Source: CAWGJC01 sp965276665
Lineage (GTDB): Bacteria > Pseudomonadota > Alphaproteobacteria > Acetobacterales > Acetobacteraceae
Length of the DNA stretch: 64,000 nucleotides
Direction of reading: 5' to 3'
Assembly: GCA_965276665.1 (NCBI GenBank)
Contig: OZ255620.1
Location: 4,960,001 to 5,024,000, forward strand
This document shows, one piece after another, positions 32,153 to 41,008 of this stretch (the first letter of the stretch is position 1; every line of letters begins with the position of its first letter). The position numbers and the translations under genes were made by a program. The notes below the pieces were generated by a model that made no database searches, was not told the DNA's origin, and saw only the letters and a list, made by a program, of their open reading frames with translations.

Positions 32153-32905
32153 ATGGACCTGCGGTTGCGCGGCAAGACGGCGCTGGTGACCGGCGCCAGC
32201 ATGGGAATCGGCCGGGCCATCGCCCGCTTGCTGGCGGCGGAGGGCGTGCGTGTCGCGGCGGTCGCGCGGCGGGGCGTCCTGCTCGACGCGCTCGCCGCCG
32301 AGATCGCCTCGGACGGCGACGAAAAACCGGTCCCGATCGTGCAGGACATCATGGCGGAGGACGCCGCATCGCGCCTGCGCGCGGCCGCGCTCGCGGCGCT
32401 CGGCCGCGTGCAAATACTCGTGAACTGCGCCGGCGGCAGCCGCCGCATGGGGGTCGATGCGCCAGAGGCGCAATGGGAGGAGGCGATGACGCTGAACTTC
32501 ACCCGCCAGCGCCAGATCACCCACGAATTGCTGCCGCAGATGATCGAGGGCGGCTGGGGCCGCATCATCAACATCACCGGCAAGTCTGAACCCGATGGTC
32601 TCAACGGCGCGTTTGCCGCCAAGGCGGCGATGCATGCCTGGGCGAAGGGCCTGTCGCGCGAGATCGGCAAGCACGGGATCACGGTGAACTCGATCCCGCC
32701 TGGCCGCATCATGAGCGAGCAGATCCGTCGCAACTATCCGGAAGAGGAACGCAAGCGCCATGCGGCGGCGGATATTCCGGTCGGCCGCTATGGCGAGCCG
32801 GAGGAGCTCGCAGTGCTGGCCGTATTCCTCGCCTCGCCGCGCGCCGGCTATATCAGCGGCGCGGTGATCCCGGTGGATGGCGGATTGCGGCGCTACCAGT
32901 TCTAG
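32153..32905 (+). CDS. SDR family oxidoreductase lacking the canonical catalytic Tyr
   Basis: A 250-residue classical short-chain dehydrogenase fold. The cofactor loop is TGASMGIGRA (TGxxxGxG), followed by VNCAGG and VNSIPPGRI, and the end SGAVIPVDGG is typical. In the active-site helix GAFAAKAAMHAWAKGL the Lys is present (K157), but the position of the catalytic Tyr four residues earlier is Ala (A153), with Phe next to it. A Ser (S145 in GKSEPDG) is near the usual Ser position. ATG 32153 has GGGAGG seven nt upstream. It may be a related lineage with altered chemistry or a non-redox role. No operon partner. Confidence 0.87.
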   Translation: MDLRLRGKTALVTGASMGIGRAIARLLAAEGVRVAAVARRGVLLDALAAEIASDGDEKPVPIVQDIMAEDAASRLRAAALAALGRVQILVNCAGGSRRMGVDAPEAQWEEAMTLNFTRQRQITHELLPQMIEGGWGRIINITGKSEPDGLNGAFAAKAAMHAWAKGLSREIGKHGITVNSIPPGRIMSEQIRRNYPEEERKRHAAADIPVGRYGEPEELAVLAVFLASPRAGYISGAVIPVDGGLRRYQF

Positions 32906-32919
32906 CGATCAGGCAGCGC

Positions 32920-33822
32920 TCAGGCGCGCTTGCGCACCGGCTTCGACGCGGGTTTCAATGCCGGTTTGGGCGCCGGCGCGGCGCGCTTGGCCGCCGGCTT
33001 TACGGGCTTGCGGGCGGGTTTCTGCTCGCGCGATGCGGGTTCCGCCTGGCCCAGGCTCTTCCGCAACGCCGCCATCAGGTCGATCACGTTGCCGCTCTCG
33101 CGCGGCGCCTCCGCGGTGACCGTCTCGCCCTGTCCCTTCGCCTTGGCCTCGATCACCTCGCGCAGCCGCGCCTCGTAGCGATCCTCGGTGTCGGCGGGCT
33201 GAAACTCGTCCAGCTGGCGGGTGATGAGCTCGGTCGCCAGCGAGACCATCTCGGCATCCGGCTTGTCGCGCGGCACGTCGGCGAACAGGTCGTGCGCGCT
33301 GTGGAGGTCGCGCGCCTCGTGCAGCGTATGGACGACGAGGCCGCGATCCATCGGCATCAGAGCGACCGGACGCTCGCGCCGCGCGATCACCAGCCGGGAG
33401 AGCGCGACGCGGCCCGATTTCCGGATCGCGTCACGCAGCACGACATAGACATCGCTGCCGGAATCGCCATCGGGTGCGGCGTAATAGGAGCGATCGAAAT
33501 AGATCGGGTCGATCGCATCCGCGTCGACGAACTTGCCGATCGTCATCGTGCTCGAGGAGTCGATGCGCGCTCGCTCGAAATCCTCGTCATCGAGCAGCAC
33601 GTAATTATCCTTGCGGACCTCGAAGCCCTTGACGAGATCGCCGCGCGAGACCGGCTCCTCGGTTCCGGCATCGAGCGTGACCATGCGAACACGGTTTCCG
33701 GTCGCCGGATTGATCAGATGGAAATGCAGGTCGCTCGTCGAGCGCTCCGCGGCGTAGAGCGCGATCGGGCAGGAAACCAGAGCGAGGCGCAGATGGCCGC
33801 GCCAGACCGGACGCTGGGCCAT
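32920..33822 (-). CDS. ku: Ku protein (non-homologous end joining)
   Basis: A 300-residue bacterial Ku homodimer subunit that encircles DNA ends for non-homologous end joining. The N-terminus RPVWRGHLRLALVSCPIALYAA is diagnostic, followed by the beta-barrel core (about 1-240) and a Lys/Pro/Ala-rich C-tail of some 40 residues (KPARKPVKPAAKRAAP) that in other Ku proteins aids DNA threading. No ligD is adjacent within the window, so a partner ligase must be elsewhere. Its stop faces the convergent SDR gene 15 bp away. Confidence 0.95.
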   Translation of the reverse strand: MAQRPVWRGHLRLALVSCPIALYAAERSTSDLHFHLINPATGNRVRMVTLDAGTEEPVSRGDLVKGFEVRKDNYVLLDDEDFERARIDSSSTMTIGKFVDADAIDPIYFDRSYYAAPDGDSGSDVYVVLRDAIRKSGRVALSRLVIARRERPVALMPMDRGLVVHTLHEARDLHSAHDLFADVPRDKPDAEMVSLATELITRQLDEFQPADTEDRYEARLREVIEAKAKGQGETVTAEAPRESGNVIDLMAALRKSLGQAEPASREQKPARKPVKPAAKRAAPAPKPALKPASKPVRKRA

Positions 33823-33856
33823 TCAACCTCCTCGTCGGCGCGGGCGCGCGACCTGC

Positions 33857-33885
33857 TGCATGACCCAGTGTTGCATGACCCAGTG
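33857..33885. repeat. Two direct repeats upstream of ku
   Basis: TGCATGACCCAGTG occurs at 33857-33870 and again at 33872-33885, separated by one base, in the short gap between the ku start and the end of the polysaccharide ATPase gene. It could be a regulator site or a small duplication. Confidence 0.45.
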
Positions 33886-33900
33886 CCAACGCGGGTGGTT

Positions 33901-34659
33901 TCAGACGGTTTCCGCAACGGGACGGCCGAGATAGCGCTCCATCACGTCCTCGGGCTTCCCGTCATCCACCACCTTGCCCTGATCCATCCGGATCACCCGG
34001 TTGCACCAGTTCACGATCGCGGCCGGCATGTGCGAGGAGAGCACGAGAATGTCGGCGCCGCGAACCACCCGCTCCAGCCGGTCCGTCGCCTTCTGCATGA
34101 AGGAATTGTCGCCGGCGAGCAGCCATTCATCCATCAGCAGCACTTGCGGGTGGATCGCGGTCGCGAGCGCGAAGCCGAGCCGGATCAGCATCCCCGAGCT
34201 GTACAGGCGCACCGGCAGGTCGAGGAACTCGCCGAGTTCGGCGAATTCCTGCACGTCCGCCTCCAGCCGGCGGAGCCCGGCCTTGGAGAGCGCGCTGTAG
34301 AGGCCGCGCAGCAGGATGTTCTCCCGCCCGGTCAGGTCGACATTCATGCCGAGACCGGTATCGAGCAGCGCCGCCACCGAGCCGGTGATCCGCACCTGGC
34401 CGATCGCCGGCTCGTAGATGCCTGCCAGCGTGCGGAGCAGCGTCGTCTTGCCCGCGCCATTGCCGCCGATCAGCCCGAGCCGGTCGCCCGGCCGCAAGTT
34501 GAACGAGATGTCGCGCAGCGCGCGGACCACCACGCGGTGCTGCCGGTCCTGCCCGAGCCGGCCGGAGGCGGCGGCGAACACGGTCTTCTTCAGGCTGCGG
34601 GCGCTGCCGTGATAGAGTGGGAAGTCGAGCGAGACGCCGGCGACATCGACACTGGCCAT
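33901..34659 (-). CDS. Polysaccharide ABC exporter ATP-binding protein (KpsT/RfbE type)
   Basis: A 252-residue ATPase of an ABC-2 exporter for capsule or O-antigen. Walker A is GGNGAGKTTLLRTLAGIYEPA, the exporter-type signature is LYSSGMLIRLGFALATAIHP, Walker B is LLMDEWLLAGDNSF and the H-loop is in LSSHMPAA. There is no C-terminal carbohydrate-binding domain, so it is the short KpsT-like form. Two bases separate it from its permease. ATG 34659 gives MASVDVAGVSLDFPLYHGS, the family start; the frame upstream overlaps the permease gene. Confidence 0.92.
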   Translation of the reverse strand: MASVDVAGVSLDFPLYHGSARSLKKTVFAAASGRLGQDRQHRVVVRALRDISFNLRPGDRLGLIGGNGAGKTTLLRTLAGIYEPAIGQVRITGSVAALLDTGLGMNVDLTGRENILLRGLYSALSKAGLRRLEADVQEFAELGEFLDLPVRLYSSGMLIRLGFALATAIHPQVLLMDEWLLAGDNSFMQKATDRLERVVRGADILVLSSHMPAAIVNWCNRVIRMDQGKVVDDGKPEDVMERYLGRPVAETV

Positions 34660-34661
34660 CG

Positions 34662-35528
34662 CTACACCCAGAACGCCAGCCGGCCGCGCACGCGCACGAA
34701 CAGCAGCCATGCGACGGCGCAGAGCACGACGCTGTAGCCGAGCGAGGCCACCCAGTCCCAAAGCGTGGGCAGCTCTCCCAGCAGCGGCGCGCGCACGATC
34801 TGCAGCACAGCGAAGAACGGATCGAGCGGCAGCCAGGCCGCCGCCTTGCCGATCTGCTCTGGCTTCCAGATCACCGCGCTCAGAAAGAAGGCGATTTGCA
34901 TGACGCTGTTGATGATCGGCGGAATGTCGCGGAACCGCGCGCAGAACGCGCCGAGCAGCAGCCCGGCGGCGAGCCCGTCGATCACCCAAAGCACCAGCGC
35001 GGGCAGCGCCAACAAGGCGTCCCAGCCCGGCCACACGTCGAAGATCGCGAAGGTGACGATGATCACCAAGATGCTGTGGGCGAGCGCGATCGCGTTCCGC
35101 ACCAGGATGCGCATCGGGTAGAGCGAGTAGGGCATGCGCATCGATCGCAAGACCCCCTCCGCCTCGACGAAGCAGGTGCAGGCTTCCGCGACCACGATCG
35201 CGAGTCCCGAGCTCCACAGCACCATCGAGAGGGCGATGAATGGCAGGAATTCGCGCACGTTGATGTGGAACAGCGTCGAATAGAGCAGGCCGAGCGCCAG
35301 CACCGTCACCCCGGTCGAGAGGGTGAGCCAGAACGGCCCGAGCAGGGAGCCGCGGTAGCGCAGCCGGATGTCGAGCCAGCCCAGCCGCACGAACAGCCGC
35401 CACAGCCGCGTCGCCTCGGCCAGATCGGCGATCGCGCGGCGCTGGCGGGCGGCGAAGCTGTGGTCGGGATCCGTCGCGAGACCCGTGACCGGGCCTGGGG
35501 CGGGGTGATCCGTCAGAACGGCGCTCAT
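34662..35528 (-). CDS. Polysaccharide ABC exporter permease (KpsM/Wzm type)
   Basis: A 288-residue ABC-2 permease with six membrane helices. Family features are LRYRGSLLGPFWLTLSTGVTVLALGLLYSTLF, then FLPFIALSMVLWS and GAFCARFRDIPPIINSVMQIAFFLSAVIWKP. An N-terminal cytoplasmic tail of about 60 residues precedes the first helix. ATG 35528 is preferred; the frame remains open upstream to 35630 but adds a Pro/Arg-rich stretch with no RBS. It is cotranscribed with the ATPase and near a large glycosyltransferase gene, consistent with cell-surface polysaccharide export. Confidence 0.9.
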   Translation of the reverse strand: MSAVLTDHPAPGPVTGLATDPDHSFAARQRRAIADLAEATRLWRLFVRLGWLDIRLRYRGSLLGPFWLTLSTGVTVLALGLLYSTLFHINVREFLPFIALSMVLWSSGLAIVVAEACTCFVEAEGVLRSMRMPYSLYPMRILVRNAIALAHSILVIIVTFAIFDVWPGWDALLALPALVLWVIDGLAAGLLLGAFCARFRDIPPIINSVMQIAFFLSAVIWKPEQIGKAAAWLPLDPFFAVLQIVRAPLLGELPTLWDWVASLGYSVVLCAVAWLLFVRVRGRLAFWV

Positions 35529-35741
35529 GGCGGCCCGGGCGATAGCGGATATGCCGGGCCGCCGCAATGCCGGCGCCGTAAGATTCGGGTTGCTTGCGGA
35601 ACGGTTGCGGTTCGGCTTGCATTGAGTCATCGCTTTCCGCTAGGCACTTAGCGGGGGTTCCTGATCAAGCAGGTGAGCGGAGGCCGTGACAGGGCCGCTG
35701 ACCGTCGCCCTCGGCCGTGACCATGTGGGAGGTCCGACAGG

Positions 35742-36920
35742 ATGGTGCGTGCTCGCCTTATCGACGCCAGGAGCGTCGCCGGTTTCGTGCTGCTTGCCGG
35801 CCTAGCCGCCTGCAGCAACTCCGCGACCGCCCCGGTGGATCAGCACGTGGAGGCGACGCAGTATCTGGCCCGCGCCGCGCATGACTATACCCCGCCAGGA
35901 CCGCCGGATGATCCCTGGGGGCCCTATATCGCCGAATCCTCCAAGCGGTTCGACGTACCGGAGCGCTGGGTGCGTGAGGTCATGCGGGTGGAATCGGGCG
36001 GACGCCAGTACCTGAACGGCGTGCTCATCACCTCGCCGGTCGGCGCGATGGGGCTGATGCAGGTGATGCCGTCGACCTTCGACGAGGTGAGCGCGCGGGA
36101 CGATATTCCAGACAACCCGTACGATCCGCGTAACAACATCCTCGCCGGGACCGCCTATCTGCGCGAGATGTATGACGTTTACGGCTCGCCGGGCTTCCTC
36201 GCGGCCTACGATGCGGGCCCTCGCCGGCTCGATGACTATCTCTCGGGCGCCAAGCCGCTGCCCGACGAGACGCGGCATTATGTCGCGATGATCGGCCCGT
36301 ACATCCGCGACAGCTTTCCGGCGAACCGCTCGGAGGCCGATCTGATGGCGGTGAACGAGATCCCGATCGACATTCCGCCCGGCACCCGCTTCGGCGACGC
36401 CGCCCCGACCCGCTTCGCCGAGAGCGGCGGGCGCGCCCGCCCGGCCCCCCATGCGCTCTATGCTCGCGCCGAGCATGAGCAACGCGGCGCCGGGCGTGAT
36501 CGCGGCCGGCCGGTGCAGCTCGCCCGCGCCACTCACGAAACGCGGGACGCGATGCCGCTGCCGCCGGTCGAGGTCGCGGAATACGCGCCGCCGCATGCGC
36601 ATGGCCCGGGCTACCACGTCTTCTCCGCCGCGATGGCCGACCCGATGCCGTCCCGCCATGGTGGCCGGACGACAATCCAGGAAGCTTCGTTCAGCCGGCC
36701 GGAGATGACCCGCGGTGCGACCGCTGCCCATGGCCGCGCCGCGACGCGGTTGAGCGCGGCCGAATCGCATGCTTCCGAATCGCGCGGCCCCGAATCGCGC
36801 GCCATCGCGGCGCATTCTCCGGTGCGCGAGGCGGGCGCCAGGCACGAGGTTCGCGCTTCTCCCTCGCATGCGGCGCCCTCGCCGTCGCACACTTCGTCGC
36901 ACGCAAAGAAGCGGCGTTAA
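35742..36920 (+). CDS. Lytic transglycosylase lipoprotein (SLT family)
   Basis: A 392-residue peptidoglycan lytic transglycosylase. The lipobox LAAC places the lipidated Cys at residue 24. The goose-type/SLT catalytic Glu is E84 in VMRVESGG, followed by SPVGAMGLMQVMPSTF, YDPRNNILAGTAYLREMYDVYGSPGFLAAYDAGPRRLDDYL, which make up the SLT domain (about 58-185). The remaining 200 residues are low-complexity, rich in Ala, His, Ser and Arg, with no recognised domain, ending SPSHTSSHAKKRR. It is the only plus-strand gene in the polysaccharide region and probably trims murein near the export apparatus. Confidence 0.9.
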   Translation: MVRARLIDARSVAGFVLLAGLAACSNSATAPVDQHVEATQYLARAAHDYTPPGPPDDPWGPYIAESSKRFDVPERWVREVMRVESGGRQYLNGVLITSPVGAMGLMQVMPSTFDEVSARDDIPDNPYDPRNNILAGTAYLREMYDVYGSPGFLAAYDAGPRRLDDYLSGAKPLPDETRHYVAMIGPYIRDSFPANRSEADLMAVNEIPIDIPPGTRFGDAAPTRFAESGGRARPAPHALYARAEHEQRGAGRDRGRPVQLARATHETRDAMPLPPVEVAEYAPPHAHGPGYHVFSAAMADPMPSRHGGRTTIQEASFSRPEMTRGATAAHGRAATRLSAAESHASESRGPESRAIAAHSPVREAGARHEVRASPSHAAPSPSHTSSHAKKRR

Positions 36921-36946
36921 GGCCGCTCGGCAATACCGCACCGAGA

Positions 36947-36976
36947 CAATCGGGCCGGCTCCGGCCGGTCCGATTG
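36947..36976 (+). terminator. Hairpin, probable terminator between convergent genes
   Basis: CAATCGGGCCGG-CTC-CGGCCGGTCCGATTG forms a long stem (about 12 pairs, one mismatch/bulge). A related GGCCCGATTGATCA segment recurs at 37010-37024 over the stop of the convergent glycosyltransferase gene. No T-tract follows, as is common in GC-rich genomes. Confidence 0.55.
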
Positions 36977-37021
36977 ATCACTGCCGAAGCTGGGCGTCCC
37001 GGCTTCGGCCGGCCCGATTGA

Positions 37022-39505
37022 TCATTCGCCGAAGCCGGGCTCCTGCCGGTAGCGATGCGGCACCCATTCGCCCCAGCGCTTTTCGAAGACCGCCTTGTTC
37101 TTCTGCATCAACGCCGCCTTCTCGCCCAGCGCCAGCTGGTCGAACGAGGCGGAGAGATGATGGTGGACGAAGACGTCGTCGCAGATCACCAGCCGGTATC
37201 CGGCGCGCCGCGCCATGTTGCAGAAATCGTCATCCTCGAAGAAGCCCTGGGCGTAGGCGGTGTTGAGCAGCCCGGCCTTGGCGAACACGTCCTTGCGGAT
37301 GGCGACGCAGAAGAAGGCGAGCCGCTCCGCCGCATAGCGCTGCCGGCGGCGGCGCGCGGTGAAGGCGGCGGCGACGCGCGCCATCTCGCCCATGTTGGCG
37401 TAGTTCACCGCGATCTTCTGCTCGTTGCCGATCATGTTGGTGAGCGGTCCGGCAAGGCCGATCGCCGGGTCGAGCAGGAGCGGGCGGATCAGGTCGCGCA
37501 CCCAGCCTTTCGTCACGTAGGTGTCGTTGTTGAGCAGCACGACGATCTCGCCGGTCGCCGCGCGGATGCCGGCATTGTTGCCGCCGGCGAAACCGAGATT
37601 GCGCTTGTTGCGGATCGGCCGGACCCGCGGATCCCGCTTCGCCTCCTGCGCGAGGAACTCCGCGGTGCCATCGGTCGAGGCATTGTCCACGCAGAGGATC
37701 TCGAGATCGGGATATTCCGACAGCGCGAGCACGCTGCTCAGGCAGGCGCGGGTGAAATCGAGATTGTTGAAGCAGAGGATGACGATGCTGACGCGGGGGG
37801 AGTGCCGCGCCACCACGGCCTCGAAGGCGCGCGCGCGCACCGACCAGGATTGCCGCATCGCCCAGGCACGCCGGCGGGCGGGCGCCGCATCGCCCTTCTC
37901 GGCCAGGGCGGAGGCGATCTTGCGTTCGAAATCCACGGGTGATTTGGCGAGCCGCACCAGCCCCTCGGGCAGCAGGGTGAGCTCGGGCATCGCCGTCGCC
38001 ACCACCGGCTTCCCGGCGCAGAGATACTCGTAGATCTTCACCGGGTTGGTCGCCTGGATCAGCTCGACGAGCTTGAACGGGATGATGCAGACATCGAAGG
38101 TGTAGAGGTAGTGGGTGAGCTCGCGATACGGTTTCTCGCCAAGGAACTCCACGTTCGGCAGCTTGCGCGCCGCCGCGTCATCCGCGCCCTCGGTCGCGCC
38201 GATCAGCACGAAATGCCAGTTGCGGTGCTTGCGCGCGCAATGCAGTACGATCTCCATGTCGAACCAGTCGGCGATCGCGCCGTAATAGCCGATCACCGGG
38301 CGCTTGCGCGGCTCGTAGGCACTCTCCGGCGGGTGCGAGAAATAGGCGGTGTCGGCGCCATTGCGCACGATCTCGCAATCCCGGCGCGCACCCACGATGC
38401 CGGCCAGGTATTCGGACGTCACCACCACCCCGTCCGCCTCGGCGAGCAGCGTCTCCTCAAGCGCCACGATGCGTGGGGAGACGTTGTTGAACCCGGCGAT
38501 GTGGTCGAGACAATCATGGATCAGCGTGAGGCCCGGCACGCTCACCGCGATCGGATACCAGGCGGGGAACTGCATGATGCCGACCGGGTTCGCGATGCCG
38601 AGGATTGCGACGACGGCGGCGAGCGAGGCCGAGATCTCCTCGATCTGCCGCTCCTCCTCGAGCCCGGCATAGATGACGGGGAGCGGCGCGCGGCAGGTCA
38701 GCGTCAGCTCGAACACGCCATCCGCCGGCTGCGAGCGGATGCGAAAGGGTGCGGCATGCACGTCCGGCTCGACGAATTGCACGCTCAGATAGAACACCCG
38801 GCTGCCGCGCGCGGCGATGCGCGAGGCGAGGTGCTGCGGCCGCTGGATGCGGAAATGCCAGTCGATGATCGAGAACACGATGTAGTCATGCACGCCGCGC
38901 CTTGCCTCCCGCGCGGCGGCGAGCAGCGGCCCGTAGAGCTCGGCCTCGGTGAGCGGCGGCGGCGGCGGCGGGGGCGGCGCGAGCTGGCGCGAGAGATGGC
39001 CGAGCAAGGCTTCGAGCGCCCGGCTCTGCACGGTGAGCGCCTCGGTCATCGCCTGCAGGCTGCGCAGCATCGAGAACTGGAAATCGGAGAGCGGCGGTGC
39101 GGCGCTGATCGCGGCCCGGCTGGTCGGGTAGGCCTGCTGCACCGGCAATTGCTGGGTGCGCAGCATGATCGGCGAGTTGTGCAGGATATCGCCGCTCTCG
39201 CTGACCCCCGCGATGATGGCGTGCTCGTGCCCGTCGAAGATCTCGAGCGGCAGCAGGAAGCGAAAGGCATGGCAGCCATCGCCGATCGCCGCCCCCAGCA
39301 GATCGGCCCGGAACAGCGAGGCGCCCGTCTCGCCGAGCCGGCGCTCGCGATCGAAGAGCTCGATCGTCAATGGGCGGGACGGCTCGGCGGAATCGTACGC
39401 CCAGCCCTCCACCACGCGGCCGTTGATGCTGTCGAGCGACCCTTTGACCGTCGATCCCGCTGCCTCGGTCTCGGCGATCTCCATCCGCACGATATCCGCC
39501 GCCAT
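37022..39505 (-). CDS. Bifunctional glycosyltransferase (GT4-like plus GT2) with N-terminal accessory domain
   Basis: An 827-residue cytosolic protein. Residues 1-115 form a beta-rich accessory domain beginning GSLDSINGRVVEGWAYD, then a helical stretch and a poly-Pro linker (177-184). Residues about 207-565 are a GT-B fold like TuaH, with DYIVFSIIDWHFRIQRPQHLA, LIHDCLDH and the donor motif NPVKIYEYLCAGKPVVAT. Residues about 570-820 are a GT2 domain with VSIVILCFNNLDFT, CVDNASTDGT, NLGFAGGNNAG and the acidic LLNNDTYV. ATG 39505 has GGGGAGAG just upstream. It probably adds two sugars in a surface-glycan pathway served by the nearby ABC exporter. Confidence 0.88.
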   Translation of the reverse strand: MAADIVRMEIAETEAAGSTVKGSLDSINGRVVEGWAYDSAEPSRPLTIELFDRERRLGETGASLFRADLLGAAIGDGCHAFRFLLPLEIFDGHEHAIIAGVSESGDILHNSPIMLRTQQLPVQQAYPTSRAAISAAPPLSDFQFSMLRSLQAMTEALTVQSRALEALLGHLSRQLAPPPPPPPPLTEAELYGPLLAAAREARRGVHDYIVFSIIDWHFRIQRPQHLASRIAARGSRVFYLSVQFVEPDVHAAPFRIRSQPADGVFELTLTCRAPLPVIYAGLEEERQIEEISASLAAVVAILGIANPVGIMQFPAWYPIAVSVPGLTLIHDCLDHIAGFNNVSPRIVALEETLLAEADGVVVTSEYLAGIVGARRDCEIVRNGADTAYFSHPPESAYEPRKRPVIGYYGAIADWFDMEIVLHCARKHRNWHFVLIGATEGADDAAARKLPNVEFLGEKPYRELTHYLYTFDVCIIPFKLVELIQATNPVKIYEYLCAGKPVVATAMPELTLLPEGLVRLAKSPVDFERKIASALAEKGDAAPARRRAWAMRQSWSVRARAFEAVVARHSPRVSIVILCFNNLDFTRACLSSVLALSEYPDLEILCVDNASTDGTAEFLAQEAKRDPRVRPIRNKRNLGFAGGNNAGIRAATGEIVVLLNNDTYVTKGWVRDLIRPLLLDPAIGLAGPLTNMIGNEQKIAVNYANMGEMARVAAAFTARRRRQRYAAERLAFFCVAIRKDVFAKAGLLNTAYAQGFFEDDDFCNMARRAGYRLVICDDVFVHHHLSASFDQLALGEKAALMQKNKAVFEKRWGEWVPHRYRQEPGFGE

Positions 39506-39619
39506 GCCACTCTCCCCGCGCACCCCCAAAGGCGGTGCAACTCCGGAAGTTTTGCACGATCGGCTCGATTGCGTAACTGCGACGGGTGCAATCCGCCGCA
39601 GATCGCGACCTGTTGAGGA

Positions 39620-39913
39620 TTATTTATTGAGGTTCGGCGTGGTCAGCGCGCCGCCCGGCGTCTCGTTCTTGGTGTCCTGGCCGATGCGCCCGTTACCCCC
39701 GACCAGCGTCTGGGACGGGCTCGCGCTGAACGGCGTCGAGTCCGTCGGGCCGGCATTGCTGGATTGCATGCCCGGGCCGCCCGCCCGCTCGGAGGGAGCG
39801 ACGGTCGCCGCCGGAGCGTTCGGCACCGGCGCGGGCGTGTAGGGGGTGGTCTGCGCGAGCGCCGCCGCCGGGAAGGCGAGCAGCATCACGATGAGGGCGG
39901 CCTGGCGTCGCAT
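39620..39913 (-). CDS. Small secreted protein of unknown function
   Basis: A 97-residue protein with leader MRRQAALIVMLLAFPAAALAQ (cleavage near residue 21), followed by a disordered Pro/Thr/Ser/Gly-rich mature part without Cys. No family is recognised. It sits in a - strand series, downstream of the HIBCH-like gene start region but with its own gap; possibly cell-surface or a leftover of a longer protein. Confidence 0.6.
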   Translation of the reverse strand: MRRQAALIVMLLAFPAAALAQTTPYTPAPVPNAPAATVAPSERAGGPGMQSSNAGPTDSTPFSASPSQTLVGGNGRIGQDTKNETPGGALTTPNLNK

Positions 39914-39969
39914 GAAGGGATCTCCTGGTCGGGACGGAAACGCAACCAGGGCAAATGCGGTTGCGGCGG

Positions 39970-41004
39970 TCAGCCGAGCATGGCGGCGATCGGACCGGCC
40001 TCGACCTCTTCGATGCGGGAAGGCAACCAGTGCGGCGCCCGGTCCTTGTCCACCACCATCGCCCGCACGCCTTCCCGGAAATCCGGGTGCCGCGTCGCCT
40101 GGCGGGTCAGCGCGAGCTCGGCGGCGAGACAGGCGGGCAGGCTGCGCCGGGCGCCGGCGCGGATCAGCGCGAAGGACCAGAGCAGGGCGGAAGGCGACAT
40201 CGCCCGCAGGCTTGCGAGCGTCGCGGTGGCCCAGGCGCTCCGCTCCGCCTCCAGCGCGATCAGGATCGCCGGAACCGAGGGGGCGCCGAAGCAGCGGTCG
40301 ATCGCCGCCCGATGCGGCGCGAGCGAGAAGGGCGGCGGGGGCACTGCATGGGTGGCGAGCGCGGCGACGCCGTCCTGCGCGAGGGCGGCGGATAGCGCGG
40401 GCAGGCGCTCGACCGGGACGAAATGCGTCGCCAGCCCGGCATGCACCCCATCGCCGCCCTCGAGCCGCGTGCCCGTCAGCCCGAGATAGAGGCCGATCTC
40501 CCCCGGGAGGCGGGGCAGCACGTAGCTCGCGCCGATATCGGGGAAGAAGCCGATCGCGGTTTCCGGCATCGCGAAGCGCGCCGCCTCGGTCGCCACCCGG
40601 GCCGAGCCGTGCACCGAGATGCCGATGCCGCCGCCGAGACAGACGCCGTCCACCAAGGCGACATAGGGTTTGGGATATTCGGCGATCAGCCGGTTGAGAC
40701 CGTATTCGGCGACGAAGAACGCCTCGATCGCCGCGTGCTCGCCCTCGAGCGCATGGGTGCGCACCGCGCGAATGTCCCCGCCGGCGCAGAAGGCGCGCGG
40801 CACCGCGCTCTCCACCACCACCGCATGGATTTCGGGCTGTTCGCGCCAGGCATCGAGCGTCGCGCGGATCGCCGCGATCATCGGGAGATCGAGCGCATTC
40901 AGCGCGCGGGGCCGATCGAGGCGGATGCGCCCGATGCGGCCATCATGGCTCGCCTGCACGAAATGCATCCCGCAACCGGGTTCCCCGGCGCCTCCGCCGC
41001 TCAT
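39970..41004 (-). CDS. Enoyl-CoA hydratase/isomerase family protein, 3-hydroxyisobutyryl-CoA hydrolase type
   Basis: A 344-residue crotonase-fold enzyme. The oxyanion-hole segment is AFCAGGDIRAV and VCLGGGIGISVHGSARVAT, and the acidic catalytic segment is MPETAIGFFPDIGASYVLPRL, matching HIBCH, which releases 3-hydroxyisobutyrate from its CoA ester in valine breakdown. A C-terminal extension of about 120 residues with FREGVRAMVVDKDRAPHWLP is characteristic. ATG 41004 is preferred; ATG 40968 is an alternative closer to the usual N-terminus. It follows the YqjE-like gene by 4 bp, so it may be cotranscribed. Confidence 0.9.
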   Translation of the reverse strand: MSGGGAGEPGCGMHFVQASHDGRIGRIRLDRPRALNALDLPMIAAIRATLDAWREQPEIHAVVVESAVPRAFCAGGDIRAVRTHALEGEHAAIEAFFVAEYGLNRLIAEYPKPYVALVDGVCLGGGIGISVHGSARVATEAARFAMPETAIGFFPDIGASYVLPRLPGEIGLYLGLTGTRLEGGDGVHAGLATHFVPVERLPALSAALAQDGVAALATHAVPPPPFSLAPHRAAIDRCFGAPSVPAILIALEAERSAWATATLASLRAMSPSALLWSFALIRAGARRSLPACLAAELALTRQATRHPDFREGVRAMVVDKDRAPHWLPSRIEEVEAGPIAAMLG

Positions 41005-41008
41005 CTGG

